Source: Gulosibacter sediminis
GTDB taxonomy: Bacteria; Actinomycetota; Actinomycetes; Actinomycetales; Microbacteriaceae
Assembly: GCF_023370115.1 (NCBI RefSeq)
Contig: NZ_CP097160.1
Span: forward strand, 1,860,001 to 1,924,000
Length of the DNA stretch: 64,000 nucleotides
Reading direction: 5' to 3'
Below the pieces are notes generated by a model. It saw nothing but the letters and a program-made list of their open reading frames with translations, did not search any database and was not told where the DNA came from. Shown one piece after another: positions 18,149 through 26,138 of the stretch (its first letter is position 1; the number at the start of each line of letters is the position of its first letter). Both the position numbers and the translations under genes were made by a program.

Positions 18149-18493
18149 GTGGCACGCAAAGTCGTTTACCAGCTGATCGATGATCTCGATGGCACCCAGC
18201 TCGACGAGGGTCAGGGTGAAACCGTCAAGTTCGGGCTCGACGGTGTTGATTACGAAATCGACCTGAGCAAGTCCAACGCACAGAGCCTGCGCGAAGCACT
18301 TGAGGGTTACGTCAAGACCGCCCGCCGCGTCGGCGGTCGCGCTCAGCGCGGCACCCGCACGCAGCTCCCCTCGACCGGCCCGAAGCGCGACCTCGCGGCG
18401 GTTCGCAAGTGGGCCTCGGCGAACGGCTACACCGTCGCCGACCGCGGCCGCGTGCCGCAGGACGTGCTCGACGCCTTCGACGCCGCCAACTAG
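18149..18493 (+). CDS. lsr2: Lsr2 family nucleoid-associated protein
   Basis: 114 residues from a GTG with AAGGAG seven bases upstream. The N-terminal dimerisation domain reads VYQLIDDLDGTQLDEG and VKFGLDGVDYEIDLS. The C-terminal DNA-binding domain contains VRKWASANGYTVADRGRVP with the RGR AT-hook-like motif. Lsr2 is the actinobacterial H-NS analogue: it bridges AT-rich, often foreign DNA and silences it. It is followed immediately by a convergent gene. The dyad upstream may be involved in autoregulation, which is known for nucleoid proteins but not shown here. Confidence 0.96.
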   Translation: MARKVVYQLIDDLDGTQLDEGQGETVKFGLDGVDYEIDLSKSNAQSLREALEGYVKTARRVGGRAQRGTRTQLPSTGPKRDLAAVRKWASANGYTVADRGRVPQDVLDAFDAAN

Positions 18494-19918
18494 TTAATTC
18501 CCCAGCACGCGGCGAATCACTTCGTGCCGCGCGCTCTTCCGCCCAAACGGCGGATACACGAGTCGGAGCGTATCCGGGAAACTCGGCTTTCGCAGAACCG
18601 CCCGTCGGTGGCTAAATGCGTCGAGCGAGGCTTCCCCGTGATACGCTCCGATTCCGCTTTCCCCGACGCCGCCAAATGGCAATTCGGGAACACTCACGTG
18701 CGCGACCGTCAGGCCGACCGCGAGGGCACCCGATGACGTTCGGCGAAGGAACTTTTGGCGCACCGATTTGCGCGCTGAGAACAGATACAGCGCGAGCGGC
18801 TTCTCGCGCGAATTGATGAACGAAATGGCTACGTTTTCATCGTTCACCTGAATGAGGGGAAGAATTGGCCCAAAGATCTCTTCCTGCATGACCGGCGCCG
18901 TCTCGTCAACGTCGACGAGCAGGGTCGGTTCGAAAAAACGGGTGCTCGCGTCGCGCGCACCGCCCGAGTGAATTCGGCCGCCCTCAAGCAGCCCCTCGAG
19001 TCGTTCGAAATGGGCGTCGTGAATGATGCGGGCGTAATCGCCGCTTTCTTCGGGGTGCTCGCCGAGCATTTCCTTGGCCGCGGCCGGGATGCGCTCGGCG
19101 AGTTCGCGGGCCGCGCGCGGCGTCGCGAGCACGTAGTCGGGCGCGACGCAGGTCTGGCCGGCGTTGAGGAGCTTGCCCCACGCGATGCGGCGGGCCGCGA
19201 CGTCGAAGTCGGCGGTGTCGTCGACGAAGACGGGTGACTTGCCGCCAAGTTCGAGGGTGACCGGCGTGAGGTGTTCGGCGGCCGCGCGGGCGACGATGCG
19301 GGCAACCTTTGCGCCTCCGGTGTAGAAGATCGTGTCCCAGCGCTGGGCGAGCAGCTCGGTCGAGGCCTCGACGGCGCCCTCGACGACGCGGATCGCGCTC
19401 GGGTCGAGGTACTCCGCGACGTGCCTCGCGAGCGCGGCCGACGTCGCCGGTGCGTGCTCGCTCGGCTTCACAACGGCGACGTTTCCGGCGGCGATCGCTC
19501 CGGCGAGGGGCGCGAGAGCGAGCTGCAACGGATAGTTCCACGGCGCGATGATGAGCGCGGCCCCGAGGGGTTCGCGCACCGTGTAGGTGACGGCCGGCGC
19601 CACCGCGAGGTTCGGGCGCACGTGCTTCGGCTTGAGCCAGCGGCGCAGGTAGCGGCGCAGGTGCGTGACCTCGCTGATGGTGACCGACGTCTCGGTCATG
19701 AACGCTTCGATCGGCGACTTGCCGAGGTCGGCCTCGAGCGCATCGGCGAATTCGCGCCCGCGTTCGCGGAGCATCCGTTCGAGGGCGTCGAGTTGCTCGA
19801 GCCGCCAGCGCAGCGGCTTCGTGACGTCTGCGTCAAAGGTCGCGCGCAGTTTGCGCAGCGTTTCGGGGATGCTCTGGCCCTCATGGATGCTCGGGGTCGT
19901 TGCGGGCACGGTCGTCAC
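18494..19918 (-). CDS. Aldehyde dehydrogenase, class 3-like
   Basis: 474 residues. APWNYPLQLALAPLAGAIAAG near residues 125-145 is the NAD(P)-binding start, TLELGGKSP carries the general base Glu near residue 222, and NAGQTCVAPDY the catalytic Cys near residue 257. EEIFGPILP and PFGGVGESGIG complete the family motifs. The short form and the C-terminal tail with hydrophobic residues resemble fatty-aldehyde (ALDH3) dehydrogenases acting on medium or long aldehydes. Stop adjoins the lsr2 stop; no operon partner is evident. Confidence 0.92.
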   Translation of the reverse strand: MTTVPATTPSIHEGQSIPETLRKLRATFDADVTKPLRWRLEQLDALERMLRERGREFADALEADLGKSPIEAFMTETSVTISEVTHLRRYLRRWLKPKHVRPNLAVAPAVTYTVREPLGAALIIAPWNYPLQLALAPLAGAIAAGNVAVVKPSEHAPATSAALARHVAEYLDPSAIRVVEGAVEASTELLAQRWDTIFYTGGAKVARIVARAAAEHLTPVTLELGGKSPVFVDDTADFDVAARRIAWGKLLNAGQTCVAPDYVLATPRAARELAERIPAAAKEMLGEHPEESGDYARIIHDAHFERLEGLLEGGRIHSGGARDASTRFFEPTLLVDVDETAPVMQEEIFGPILPLIQVNDENVAISFINSREKPLALYLFSARKSVRQKFLRRTSSGALAVGLTVAHVSVPELPFGGVGESGIGAYHGEASLDAFSHRRAVLRKPSFPDTLRLVYPPFGRKSARHEVIRRVLGN

Positions 19919-19993
19919 GGTGGTCTCCTCGCGGGTTGGCAGCCTGAATCGTGTCAGGTGTGCCTGAGCGGCGGATGCGGGCAGCAGTGGCGC

Positions 19994-20836
19994 TCAGGCG
20001 CGGCGGAACGCGCGCAGCTGACGGCGTACGGGCCAGGTGCGCATCCGGCGGGGCAGGATGCGGTAGATCGGCGTCGTGACCGTCCAGAACAGCTCGACCA
20101 TGAAGCGGTCCGCGCGGGACCAGCTTGGGTCGAATTCACGTCGAAGCCGCGGCGAGAGCAATTCGAGGGCGACGCGCCAGATCAGCGGCAGCGCAGCGCG
20201 GAGCCACCACGGCGCGACGTCGGGGCGCCGCAGGCGCGCGAAAGCGAGGCGGGCGTCGTCGGTGACTCGCGCATCCGCGAGGGCCAACTGCCACCAGGCG
20301 TCGAACTCGTCGACGGATGCGGGCCACGCGTCGGCCGGCAGCTGCAGCTCGGTGCCGAGGGTCGCGAAGGTGTAGCGGAGCGCCTCCCGATCTGCGTCCT
20401 TGAGCGGGCCGAACGCGCGCTCGTACGCGCGCTCCCCTGCCCAGAGCAGGGTCGCGGCGACCCAGAGCTGCGGTCCGGAGTCGTACGCGCCGGGCACGTG
20501 GGCGTGGCGGCGGTTCACGTGGCGGCGTACGATGCGGCGGTCGGCATCGGTGCCGTGCACGACCGCCATGACGTAGTTCAGAGTCTGCTCAAGGCGGCCG
20601 AGCGGCGCGGATGCGAACGCGGAGTGGTGGGCCACGCCAGCCGCGACCGTCGGATGCGCGAGCTGCAGCAGAATCGCGGCCCCGCCGCCGACGAGCATGA
20701 TGCCTTCGGCCGAGAGGGTCTGCCCTCGGCGAAACCTCGCCTCGGAGCGGTCGGGTTTGCTAACCTGGGCGCGAGGCTCGGCATTCGAGCCTGCGGACGA
20801 GGGAGCAGTACCCGCAGCACGACAAGACTGACTCAT
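19994..20836 (-). CDS. Oxygenase MpaB family protein (DUF2236)
   Basis: 280 residues if started at the ATG at 20836. The stretch GGGAAILLQLAHPTVAAGVAHHSAF near residues 49-73 is diagnostic of the DUF2236/latex-clearing-type b-haem oxygenase family, and two conserved histidines within it would ligate haem. The PSVDEFDAWW region is also typical. Start choice is difficult: the ATG at 20836 touches the riboswitch on the other strand, an ATG at 20851 overlaps the SMR start codon, and the next internal ATG (20698) would remove conserved residues. Substrate unknown. Confidence 0.75.
   Translation of the reverse strand: MSQSCRAAGTAPSSAGSNAEPRAQVSKPDRSEARFRRGQTLSAEGIMLVGGGAAILLQLAHPTVAAGVAHHSAFASAPLGRLEQTLNYVMAVVHGTDADRRIVRRHVNRRHAHVPGAYDSGPQLWVAATLLWAGERAYERAFGPLKDADREALRYTFATLGTELQLPADAWPASVDEFDAWWQLALADARVTDDARLAFARLRRPDVAPWWLRAALPLIWRVALELLSPRLRREFDPSWSRADRFMVELFWTVTTPIYRILPRRMRTWPVRRQLRAFRRA
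20792..20834 (+). promoter_or_regulatory. Guanidine-III riboswitch (ykkC-III motif)
   Basis: The core reads GGACGAGGG...GTACCCGC...GACAAGAC, the hallmark of guanidine-III aptamers. P1 is formed by TGCGG (20792-20796) with CCGCA (20812-20816). The pseudoknot is formed by GAGCAGT (20803-20809) with ACTG-A-CTC (20827-20834), pairing fully around one bulged A. The ribosome-binding site GAGGAG (20838-20843) follows directly and the SMR ATG is at 20850, so ligand binding could free or mask the site. Guanidine-III RNAs are known to control guanidinium exporters, which matches the genes below. Confidence 0.88.
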
Positions 20837-20849
20837 TGAGGAGTCACTC

Positions 20850-21164
20850 ATGATGTGGGTCATATTGGTCGTCTCCGGCATGCTCGAGGCGGTGTGGGCG
20901 ACCGCGCTGGGCGCGTCGCAGGGATTCAAGAAGCTCTGGCCGAGCGTAGTATTCGTCGTTGCCATGACGGTCAGCATGGTGCTGCTCGCGTATGCCATGA
21001 CCGAGCTGCCGACCGGCACCGCGTATGCCGTCTGGGTCGGCATCGGCGCGTCGCTGACGGCGCTGTGGTCGATGGTGTCGGGTGCCGAGCGCGCCACGGT
21101 GATGCGCGTGGCGCTCATCGTCGTGCTCATCAGCTGCGTCGTCGGACTCAAGGTGGTGTCGTGA
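20850..21164 (+). CDS. SMR family exporter, probable guanidinium exporter subunit 1 (Gdx-like)
   Basis: 104 residues, four membrane helices. The first helix has the conserved membrane Glu (E13) in GMLEAVWATALG and later GTAYAVWVGIGA, as in Gdx/SugE proteins. A guanidine-III riboswitch precedes it, which supports guanidinium as the substrate. The stop overlaps the next gene's ATG (TGATG), so a heteromeric pair of the YkkC/YkkD type is likely. Confidence 0.9.
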   Translation: MMWVILVVSGMLEAVWATALGASQGFKKLWPSVVFVVAMTVSMVLLAYAMTELPTGTAYAVWVGIGASLTALWSMVSGAERATVMRVALIVVLISCVVGLKVVS

Positions 21165-21688
21165 TGCCTTGGATCATTCTGGTGTTGAGCGGTCTCTGCG
21201 AGGCCGTGTGGGCGACCGCGCTTGGCGCGAGCCACGGGTTCTCGGAGCCCGTGCCGACCATCGTGTTCTTCGTGTTCTGCGTCGTTTCGATGCTTGGGCT
21301 CGGCTGGGCGGTGAAGCACATTCCGATCGGCACGGCGTATGCCGTGTGGACCGGCATCGGCGCCGCGCTCACCGTGACGTGGGCGATGGTGACCGGGGCC
21401 GAGGCCGTGAGCGTCTGGAAGGTCGTGTTTCTGGTCGGCGTCATCGCCGCCGTCGTCGGGCTGAAACTCGTGCCGAGTCCTTCTGCTGAGTCGGCGGCAG
21501 AGTCGGAGGATGGCTTCGCGGTTGCTTCAGCTGCTGGCTCGACGGCCACATCGGCGGCAAGTTCCGCGGTGGGCTCAACTGCTGAATCAGCGGCGAAGTC
21601 TAAGACCGAGCGCGCGGCCGGGTCGCCGAGCGGGGATGCGCATCCCGGCCCTTCGGCGAACGATGACGCACGCCAGCGCGACGCCTAA
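21164..21688 (+). CDS. SMR family exporter, subunit 2, with long Ser/Ala-rich tail
   Basis: 174 residues. The first 105 form a four-helix SMR protein with Glu in LCEAVWATALG and GTAYAVWTGIGAALT. The remaining 70 or so residues are a low-complexity Ser/Ala/Thr/Glu tail (repeated SAAESE- and GSTA-like units) that is unusual for this family, whose members normally end near 105-110 residues. The tail is probably soluble and disordered. It would pair with the upstream subunit under guanidine control. Confidence 0.87.
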   Translation: MPWIILVLSGLCEAVWATALGASHGFSEPVPTIVFFVFCVVSMLGLGWAVKHIPIGTAYAVWTGIGAALTVTWAMVTGAEAVSVWKVVFLVGVIAAVVGLKLVPSPSAESAAESEDGFAVASAAGSTATSAASSAVGSTAESAAKSKTERAAGSPSGDAHPGPSANDDARQRDA

Positions 21689-21817
21689 CTCAGCCGCCGC
21701 GACGCTTCCCTAGAGTTCGCCCCGAATCTCGGCAACACCTGTGTCCACAGGGATACAGTGATGGTTTGTGCGGTGCCCGTTGCGGCGACCGCGCGGGGCG
21801 ATTCCAGGAGGTCACGG

Positions 21818-23431
21818 GTGCCGATTACCGGCAAAATCCTCGAGGTCGCGCAAGCGCATCCCGAGCGGCTCGCGATCGTTGGTGCTGAGGCACGCATTAC
21901 CTATGGCGAACTCGCCGAAGACGGCCGTCGCGTGCGCGCCGTCGTCGAGCACCTGAGGGATGCGCATCCGCCAGTGAGCGTTCGCTTGCGGTCGCGCGAG
22001 TTGCCCGGCCGCGCTGAGTCGCCGTCGGGCCTTCAGCTTGTCGACGAGACCCCGGCAGCGGAACCGAGCGAGCGTTCGGGCGTCGATCACGTCGATGCCC
22101 GCGCCCAGCCGGTCGTGGCGGTGAGCAGCACCGACGCGTTCCACACGGCGCGCATCATCGCGGGGCTCGCGGGGTTTGGCTGTGTTTCGGCGACGATCGA
22201 TCCACGCTGGCCGCTCGAGCATCAGGTGCGCGTCGTGCTCGGCACCGGCATCTCGGTGCTCGTGAGCGACTCGGATGCGCTGCGCGACGCCCTCGCACGC
22301 GCCGGCTGGGCCGGTGCGCAGGTTTCGCTCGACGAGTTTCGTCGGCTTGAGCGCAAGCTGCCGCCGGCCGGGGCGCCGTCGGTGCGGGCGGGCGACGAGC
22401 CGTTCCTGATGCTGTTTTCTTCGGGCACGACGAGCAATCCGAAGGCCTTCTTGAAGACGCGGGCGCAGTACCGCGCGAACTTCGCCGTGTCGAGCGCCTA
22501 CCTCGAGCCGCTGCCGGGCGTCGCGACGCTCGCGCCCGGGCCGCTGAGCTATTCGCTGACGCTGTACGCGCTGGTCGAGTGCCTCGCGTCGGGCGGATCC
22601 TGCCACGTCGCGGATACCTTTGACGCGCTCGCCGCCTCGCGCCGCATCGCCGACGAGGGCGTCACGCGGGTCGTCGCGGTGCCGGCGGTGATCGAGTCGC
22701 TCGCGCTCGTCGCCCGCCGCTCCCCCGAGCGTTTTGCCGGGGTCGAGCTGCTGGTGGCCGGCGGCGCGAACCTGTCGGCGCGCATCCGTTCTGCCGTTGC
22801 CGGGGCGCTGCCCGGTGCCCGACTCGTGAGCTACTACGGCGCCGCTGAGATCGGGTTCATCGGCGACAGTCGCGGCGGCGACGGCACGGCGATCACGCTC
22901 TACGACGGCATCGAGGCGCAGGTGCGCGGGCCGCTCGGCGACGTGCTGCCCGACGGCGAGATCGGCGAGCTCTGGATTCGCGCCGACGCCTGCTCCGACG
23001 GCTACCTGCCCGCGACCACCGACGAGCAGCTGCGCGACACCGAGGGCTGGGCGACGGTGCACGATCAGGCACGGCTTCGCGGACGGCAGCTCGAGTTGCT
23101 CGGGCGGGCCGGCGACATTGTCGTGACGGGCGGGCACAAGGTGTCACTGCCCGAGGTCGAGCGAGCGTTTGAGCTGCTGCCCGGCGCGGATGCGGTGTGC
23201 GCCGTCTCGGCGCCCGACGCGAGTCTCGGCAGCGTCATTGCGCTCGTGCTCGAGGGGGCGGATGCGCCAGACAAGGCGACGGTGCTCGCGTATGCCCGCG
23301 AGCGCTTGGCGCCGCAGTTCGTGCCGCGTCGCGTATATCGCGTTGGCGAGCTACCGCGCACCGTCGGCGGCAAGGTTCGCCGCGCGGCGACGGCCGAGCT
23401 GGTTGCCGGCGGCGAGGCGGTGCGGCTATGA
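21818..23431 (+). CDS. AMP-binding adenylate-forming enzyme (acyl-CoA/ACP ligase-like)
   Basis: 537 residues from the GTG at 21818, chosen for AGGAGG seven bases upstream; an ATG at 21758 lacks this. The phosphate-binding loop is LFSSGTTSNPKAF near residues 199-211, where the usual TGxPKG is changed to TSNPKA. YYGAAEIGFI and the hinge region DIVVTGGHKVSLPEVE near residue 432 follow. The C-terminal lysine lies in RTVGGKVRR. It activates an unidentified carboxylate. An insertion of about 35 residues after residue 50 is poorly conserved in appearance. The stop overlaps the small ORF (ATGA). Confidence 0.88.
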   Translation: MPITGKILEVAQAHPERLAIVGAEARITYGELAEDGRRVRAVVEHLRDAHPPVSVRLRSRELPGRAESPSGLQLVDETPAAEPSERSGVDHVDARAQPVVAVSSTDAFHTARIIAGLAGFGCVSATIDPRWPLEHQVRVVLGTGISVLVSDSDALRDALARAGWAGAQVSLDEFRRLERKLPPAGAPSVRAGDEPFLMLFSSGTTSNPKAFLKTRAQYRANFAVSSAYLEPLPGVATLAPGPLSYSLTLYALVECLASGGSCHVADTFDALAASRRIADEGVTRVVAVPAVIESLALVARRSPERFAGVELLVAGGANLSARIRSAVAGALPGARLVSYYGAAEIGFIGDSRGGDGTAITLYDGIEAQVRGPLGDVLPDGEIGELWIRADACSDGYLPATTDEQLRDTEGWATVHDQARLRGRQLELLGRAGDIVVTGGHKVSLPEVERAFELLPGADAVCAVSAPDASLGSVIALVLEGADAPDKATVLAYARERLAPQFVPRRVYRVGELPRTVGGKVRRAATAELVAGGEAVRL

Positions 23432-23553
23432 GCGCGACGCGGATGCTCGGCATCGGCAGGCGCGCCGGTGTCGCTAAGGCCGGGGTGGCGGCCGTCCCGA
23501 ACACGACCGGCGAGACAGCCGTCATCGACGCGGCCAGCGAGGCGGTGCGGTGA
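23428..23553 (+). CDS. Small ORF of 41 residues coupled between ligase and ketosynthase
   Basis: The ATG at 23428 overlaps the ligase stop (ATGA) and the TGA at 23551-23553 overlaps the ketosynthase start (TGATG), so the frame exactly bridges the two genes. The product starts MSATRMLGIGRRAGVAK and is Ala/Val-rich and basic at the N-terminus. I recognise no family. It could be a true coupled microprotein, a translational bridge, or the remnant of a longer protein. Confidence 0.45.
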   Translation: MSATRMLGIGRRAGVAKAGVAAVPNTTGETAVIDAASEAVR

Positions 23554-24842
23554 TGAGTGACACGCGGAGAGGGCGGCGCGCTGCGGCGTCGGTCGGGCGG
23601 CGCGAGGTCGTCGTGACCGGCGTCGGTGCGGTGACGCCGAGCGGGCGGAGCGCGGAAACGACGTGGCAGAGCGTGCGCGAGGGGCAATCGGCGATCACGC
23701 GCCTCGAGGGCGACGTGTTCGACAAGTTGCGGGTGCGCATCGGCGGGCAGGTGCGCGGCTTCGACGGCTCGAAGCTGCTGCCGCCGCGCGAGGCTCGCCG
23801 TCTTTCGGATGTGCTGCTTTGGGCGATCGCTGCCGCCGACGAGGCGATGGCGCAGGCCGACCCGCCGATGCCCGCCGGCAGCGAGTACGGCTTCTCGGTG
23901 ATCGCGGCGACCGGATCGGGCCCCGTGGAGGCGATGCAGAACGCGACCATCGCGATCGCCGAGGCCGGGCCACGCGCGGTGCCGGCGGCGCTCGCGATGC
24001 ACGGGGCTCCCGACGCCGCATCCGCCCTGCTCAGCGAACGATACGGCGCTCTCGGCGCGGGCGGCGCCATCTCGGCAACCTGCGCGAGCGGCGCGATGGC
24101 GCTCGGCGAGGGGCTGCGGCGCATCCGTCACGGCTATGCCGACACGGTGCTGGTCGTCGGATACGAGGACTGCCTCAACCCCATCAACCTGTCGTCGAAC
24201 GCGAACCTGCGCGCCCTCGCGAGCGGCTACGAGGACGCGCCCGAGACCGCGAGTCGCCCGTTCGATGCAGGTCGGAGCGGATTCGTCATGGCGCAGGGCG
24301 CGGCCGCGATTTTGCTCGAGTCGAAGGATGCCGTGCTCGCCCGCGGCGGGCGGCCACTCGCCGAGCTCGCCGGGTTCGGCGCGGCGTCGGATGCCCACCA
24401 CCCGACGGCACCGCATCCCGAGGCTCGGGGCGCAATCGCGGCGGTGCAGGCGTGTCTCGCCGACGCCGGCGTACGGCCCGGCGAGGTGGAGCACATCAAC
24501 GCGCACGGCACCGGCACGAAGCTGAACGACGAGATGGAGGCGCTCACGTTCGAGCGAGTCTTTGGCGATTCGCTCGCCGGGCTGCCCATCTCGGCAACCA
24601 AGTCGTCGACCGGGCACCTGCTCGGCGCATCCGGCGTGCTCGAGGCAGTGTTGGCCGTGCAGACAATGCGCGACGGCGTGCTGCCGCCGACCCTGAACCT
24701 CGACGAGTCGGCGTTTCCGCAGCTTGATGTCGTGACGTCGCCCCGCCAGGCCGCCGTGGCGAGCGTGCTGTCGACCTCGTTCGGATTCGGCGGCCACAAC
24801 GGCGCCGTGCTGCTGCGCGCCGCCGACGCGGACGGACACTGA
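23553..24842 (+). CDS. Beta-ketoacyl-ACP synthase family protein (FabF-like)
   Basis: 429 residues from the ATG at 23553; a GTG lies one codon earlier. VVVTGVGAVTPSG opens the thiolase fold. The Cys-His-His triad is visible: ATCASGAMALGEG (Cys near residue 177), INAHGTGTKLND (His near 316) and SSTGHLLGASG (His near 352). STSFGFGGHNG closes it. It is thus competent for decarboxylative Claisen condensation. No ACP or malonyl transferase is nearby, so the carrier must come from elsewhere. Part of a cassette with the ligase and the ACAD-fold enzyme. Confidence 0.92.
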   Translation: MSDTRRGRRAAASVGRREVVVTGVGAVTPSGRSAETTWQSVREGQSAITRLEGDVFDKLRVRIGGQVRGFDGSKLLPPREARRLSDVLLWAIAAADEAMAQADPPMPAGSEYGFSVIAATGSGPVEAMQNATIAIAEAGPRAVPAALAMHGAPDAASALLSERYGALGAGGAISATCASGAMALGEGLRRIRHGYADTVLVVGYEDCLNPINLSSNANLRALASGYEDAPETASRPFDAGRSGFVMAQGAAAILLESKDAVLARGGRPLAELAGFGAASDAHHPTAPHPEARGAIAAVQACLADAGVRPGEVEHINAHGTGTKLNDEMEALTFERVFGDSLAGLPISATKSSTGHLLGASGVLEAVLAVQTMRDGVLPPTLNLDESAFPQLDVVTSPRQAAVASVLSTSFGFGGHNGAVLLRAADADGH

Positions 24843-24882
24843 ATTTGTAAAGCGATGAGTCTGTTGAGGAAGAGGGGCCAAA

Positions 24883-26055
24883 TTGTCTGATCGTGAAGCG
24901 CGCCATGCCGAGCTGGCCGAGCGGTATCTGCCGCAGGAACGCCTTGAGCGTTTCCGAGTCCGTGCCGACGAATACGACCGCGAGAATCGCTTCTTCGCCG
25001 AGGACTTCGAGGAGCTGCGCGACGCCGGATACCTGCGCCTGTTCGTGCCCGAGGAGTTGGGCGGCCCGGGGCTCTCGCTGAATGAGGTGTCGCGGTTGCA
25101 GCAGCGGCTCGCGACGGCGGCGCCGGCAACCGCGCTCGGCATCAACATGCACCTCGTGTGCACGGGCGTTGCCCGCGCCCTGTTTGAGCGCGATGACCGC
25201 TCGCTGCAGTTCGTGCTCGAGGATGCGGCGGCCGACGAGGTGTACGCGTTCGGCATCAGCGAGGCCGGCAACGACTGGGTGCTGTACAGCTCGAATACCG
25301 AGGCGGCGCCCCAGCCCGACGGCGGATATCTGCTGACCGGCACGAAGATCTTCACCTCGTTGTCGCCGGTGTGGACGCGGCTCATCACGCACGGCAAGGA
25401 TGTTTCGGGTGCCGAGGACGCGACGATCGTGTACGGCGTGGTCGATCGGTCCGAGGATGGCATTTCGGTGTCGTCGCACTGGGATCCGATGGGCATGCGC
25501 GCGACGCAGAGCCGCTCGACGAAGCTGGATGCGGTGCCGCTGCGCGCCGATCGGGTCGTGCGGCGGTTGCCCGATGGGTTGAACCCCGACTCGCTGCCGT
25601 TCGCGATCAACGCGAATTTCCAATTGCTGATTGCGTCGGTGTACGCGGGGCTCGCGGCGCGGGCGCTCGAGGTCGGTGCGGCGGCGCTGCGCGGCAAGTC
25701 GTCGGCGAAGGCCGAGTCGAGCTTCGCGGAGATTCCGGAGTTTCGGGTTCGGCTCGCGGATGCGGCGATGCAGCTCGAGGCCGTGCCCGCGCAGTTGGAA
25801 ACGTATACGCGCGAGTTCGATGAGTTGGTCGACCACGGTCGCGCCTGGCCACGGAAGTTCGTGAGCGCGAAGCTCAACGCCACCGAGGCCGCGCGGTCGA
25901 GCGTTGAGGCGGCGTATCGATGCGCGGGCGGCCGAGGCTTCGACAACGGGACCGAGTTGAATCGCCTGTATCGGGATGCGCTGGCCGGCATGTTCCACCC
26001 TTCCTCGTGGGATGTGGCGCGGCCGATGTTCGCGGCGGCACTGCTCGACGACTGA
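24883..26055 (+). CDS. Acyl-CoA dehydrogenase-fold flavoprotein
   Basis: 390 residues from a TTG preceded by GAAGAGGGG. The N-terminal helical domain (RLFVPEELGGPGLS near residues 48-61) and the mid beta domain (YLLTGTKIFTSLSP) fit the ACAD fold. The C-terminal stretch YRCAGGRGFDNGTELNRLYRD is followed by AGMFHPSS where dehydrogenases usually have the catalytic Glu of the YEGT motif. In this respect it resembles DszC/SfnC-type FMN-dependent monooxygenases of the same fold. It may therefore oxygenate rather than dehydrogenate. Forty bases separate it from the ketosynthase. Confidence 0.82.
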   Translation: MSDREARHAELAERYLPQERLERFRVRADEYDRENRFFAEDFEELRDAGYLRLFVPEELGGPGLSLNEVSRLQQRLATAAPATALGINMHLVCTGVARALFERDDRSLQFVLEDAAADEVYAFGISEAGNDWVLYSSNTEAAPQPDGGYLLTGTKIFTSLSPVWTRLITHGKDVSGAEDATIVYGVVDRSEDGISVSSHWDPMGMRATQSRSTKLDAVPLRADRVVRRLPDGLNPDSLPFAINANFQLLIASVYAGLAARALEVGAAALRGKSSAKAESSFAEIPEFRVRLADAAMQLEAVPAQLETYTREFDELVDHGRAWPRKFVSAKLNATEAARSSVEAAYRCAGGRGFDNGTELNRLYRDALAGMFHPSSWDVARPMFAAALLDD

Positions 26056-26061
26056 CGTAAG

Positions 26062-26094
26062 TGGGGCCCGCACCGATCGACGGTGCGGGCCCCA
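26062..26094. terminator. Strong hairpin after the ACAD-fold gene
   Basis: A perfect 14-pair stem, TGGGGCCCGCACCG (26062-26075) with its complement at 26081-26094 and a five-base loop, seven bases after the stop. There is no T-run, as is common for intrinsic terminators of high-GC actinobacteria. It separates two convergent genes. Confidence 0.75.
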
Positions 26095-26138
26095 AATGCG
26101 CAGCGGCATGCTGCTCGAGGCGGAGTTCTCCCCCGGTG

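Noticed and set aside
20700-20850. Guanidine-I or guanidine-II riboswitch
   Set aside because: The paired ACGR-loop hairpins of class II and the long class I core are absent; the class III core and pseudoknot fit.
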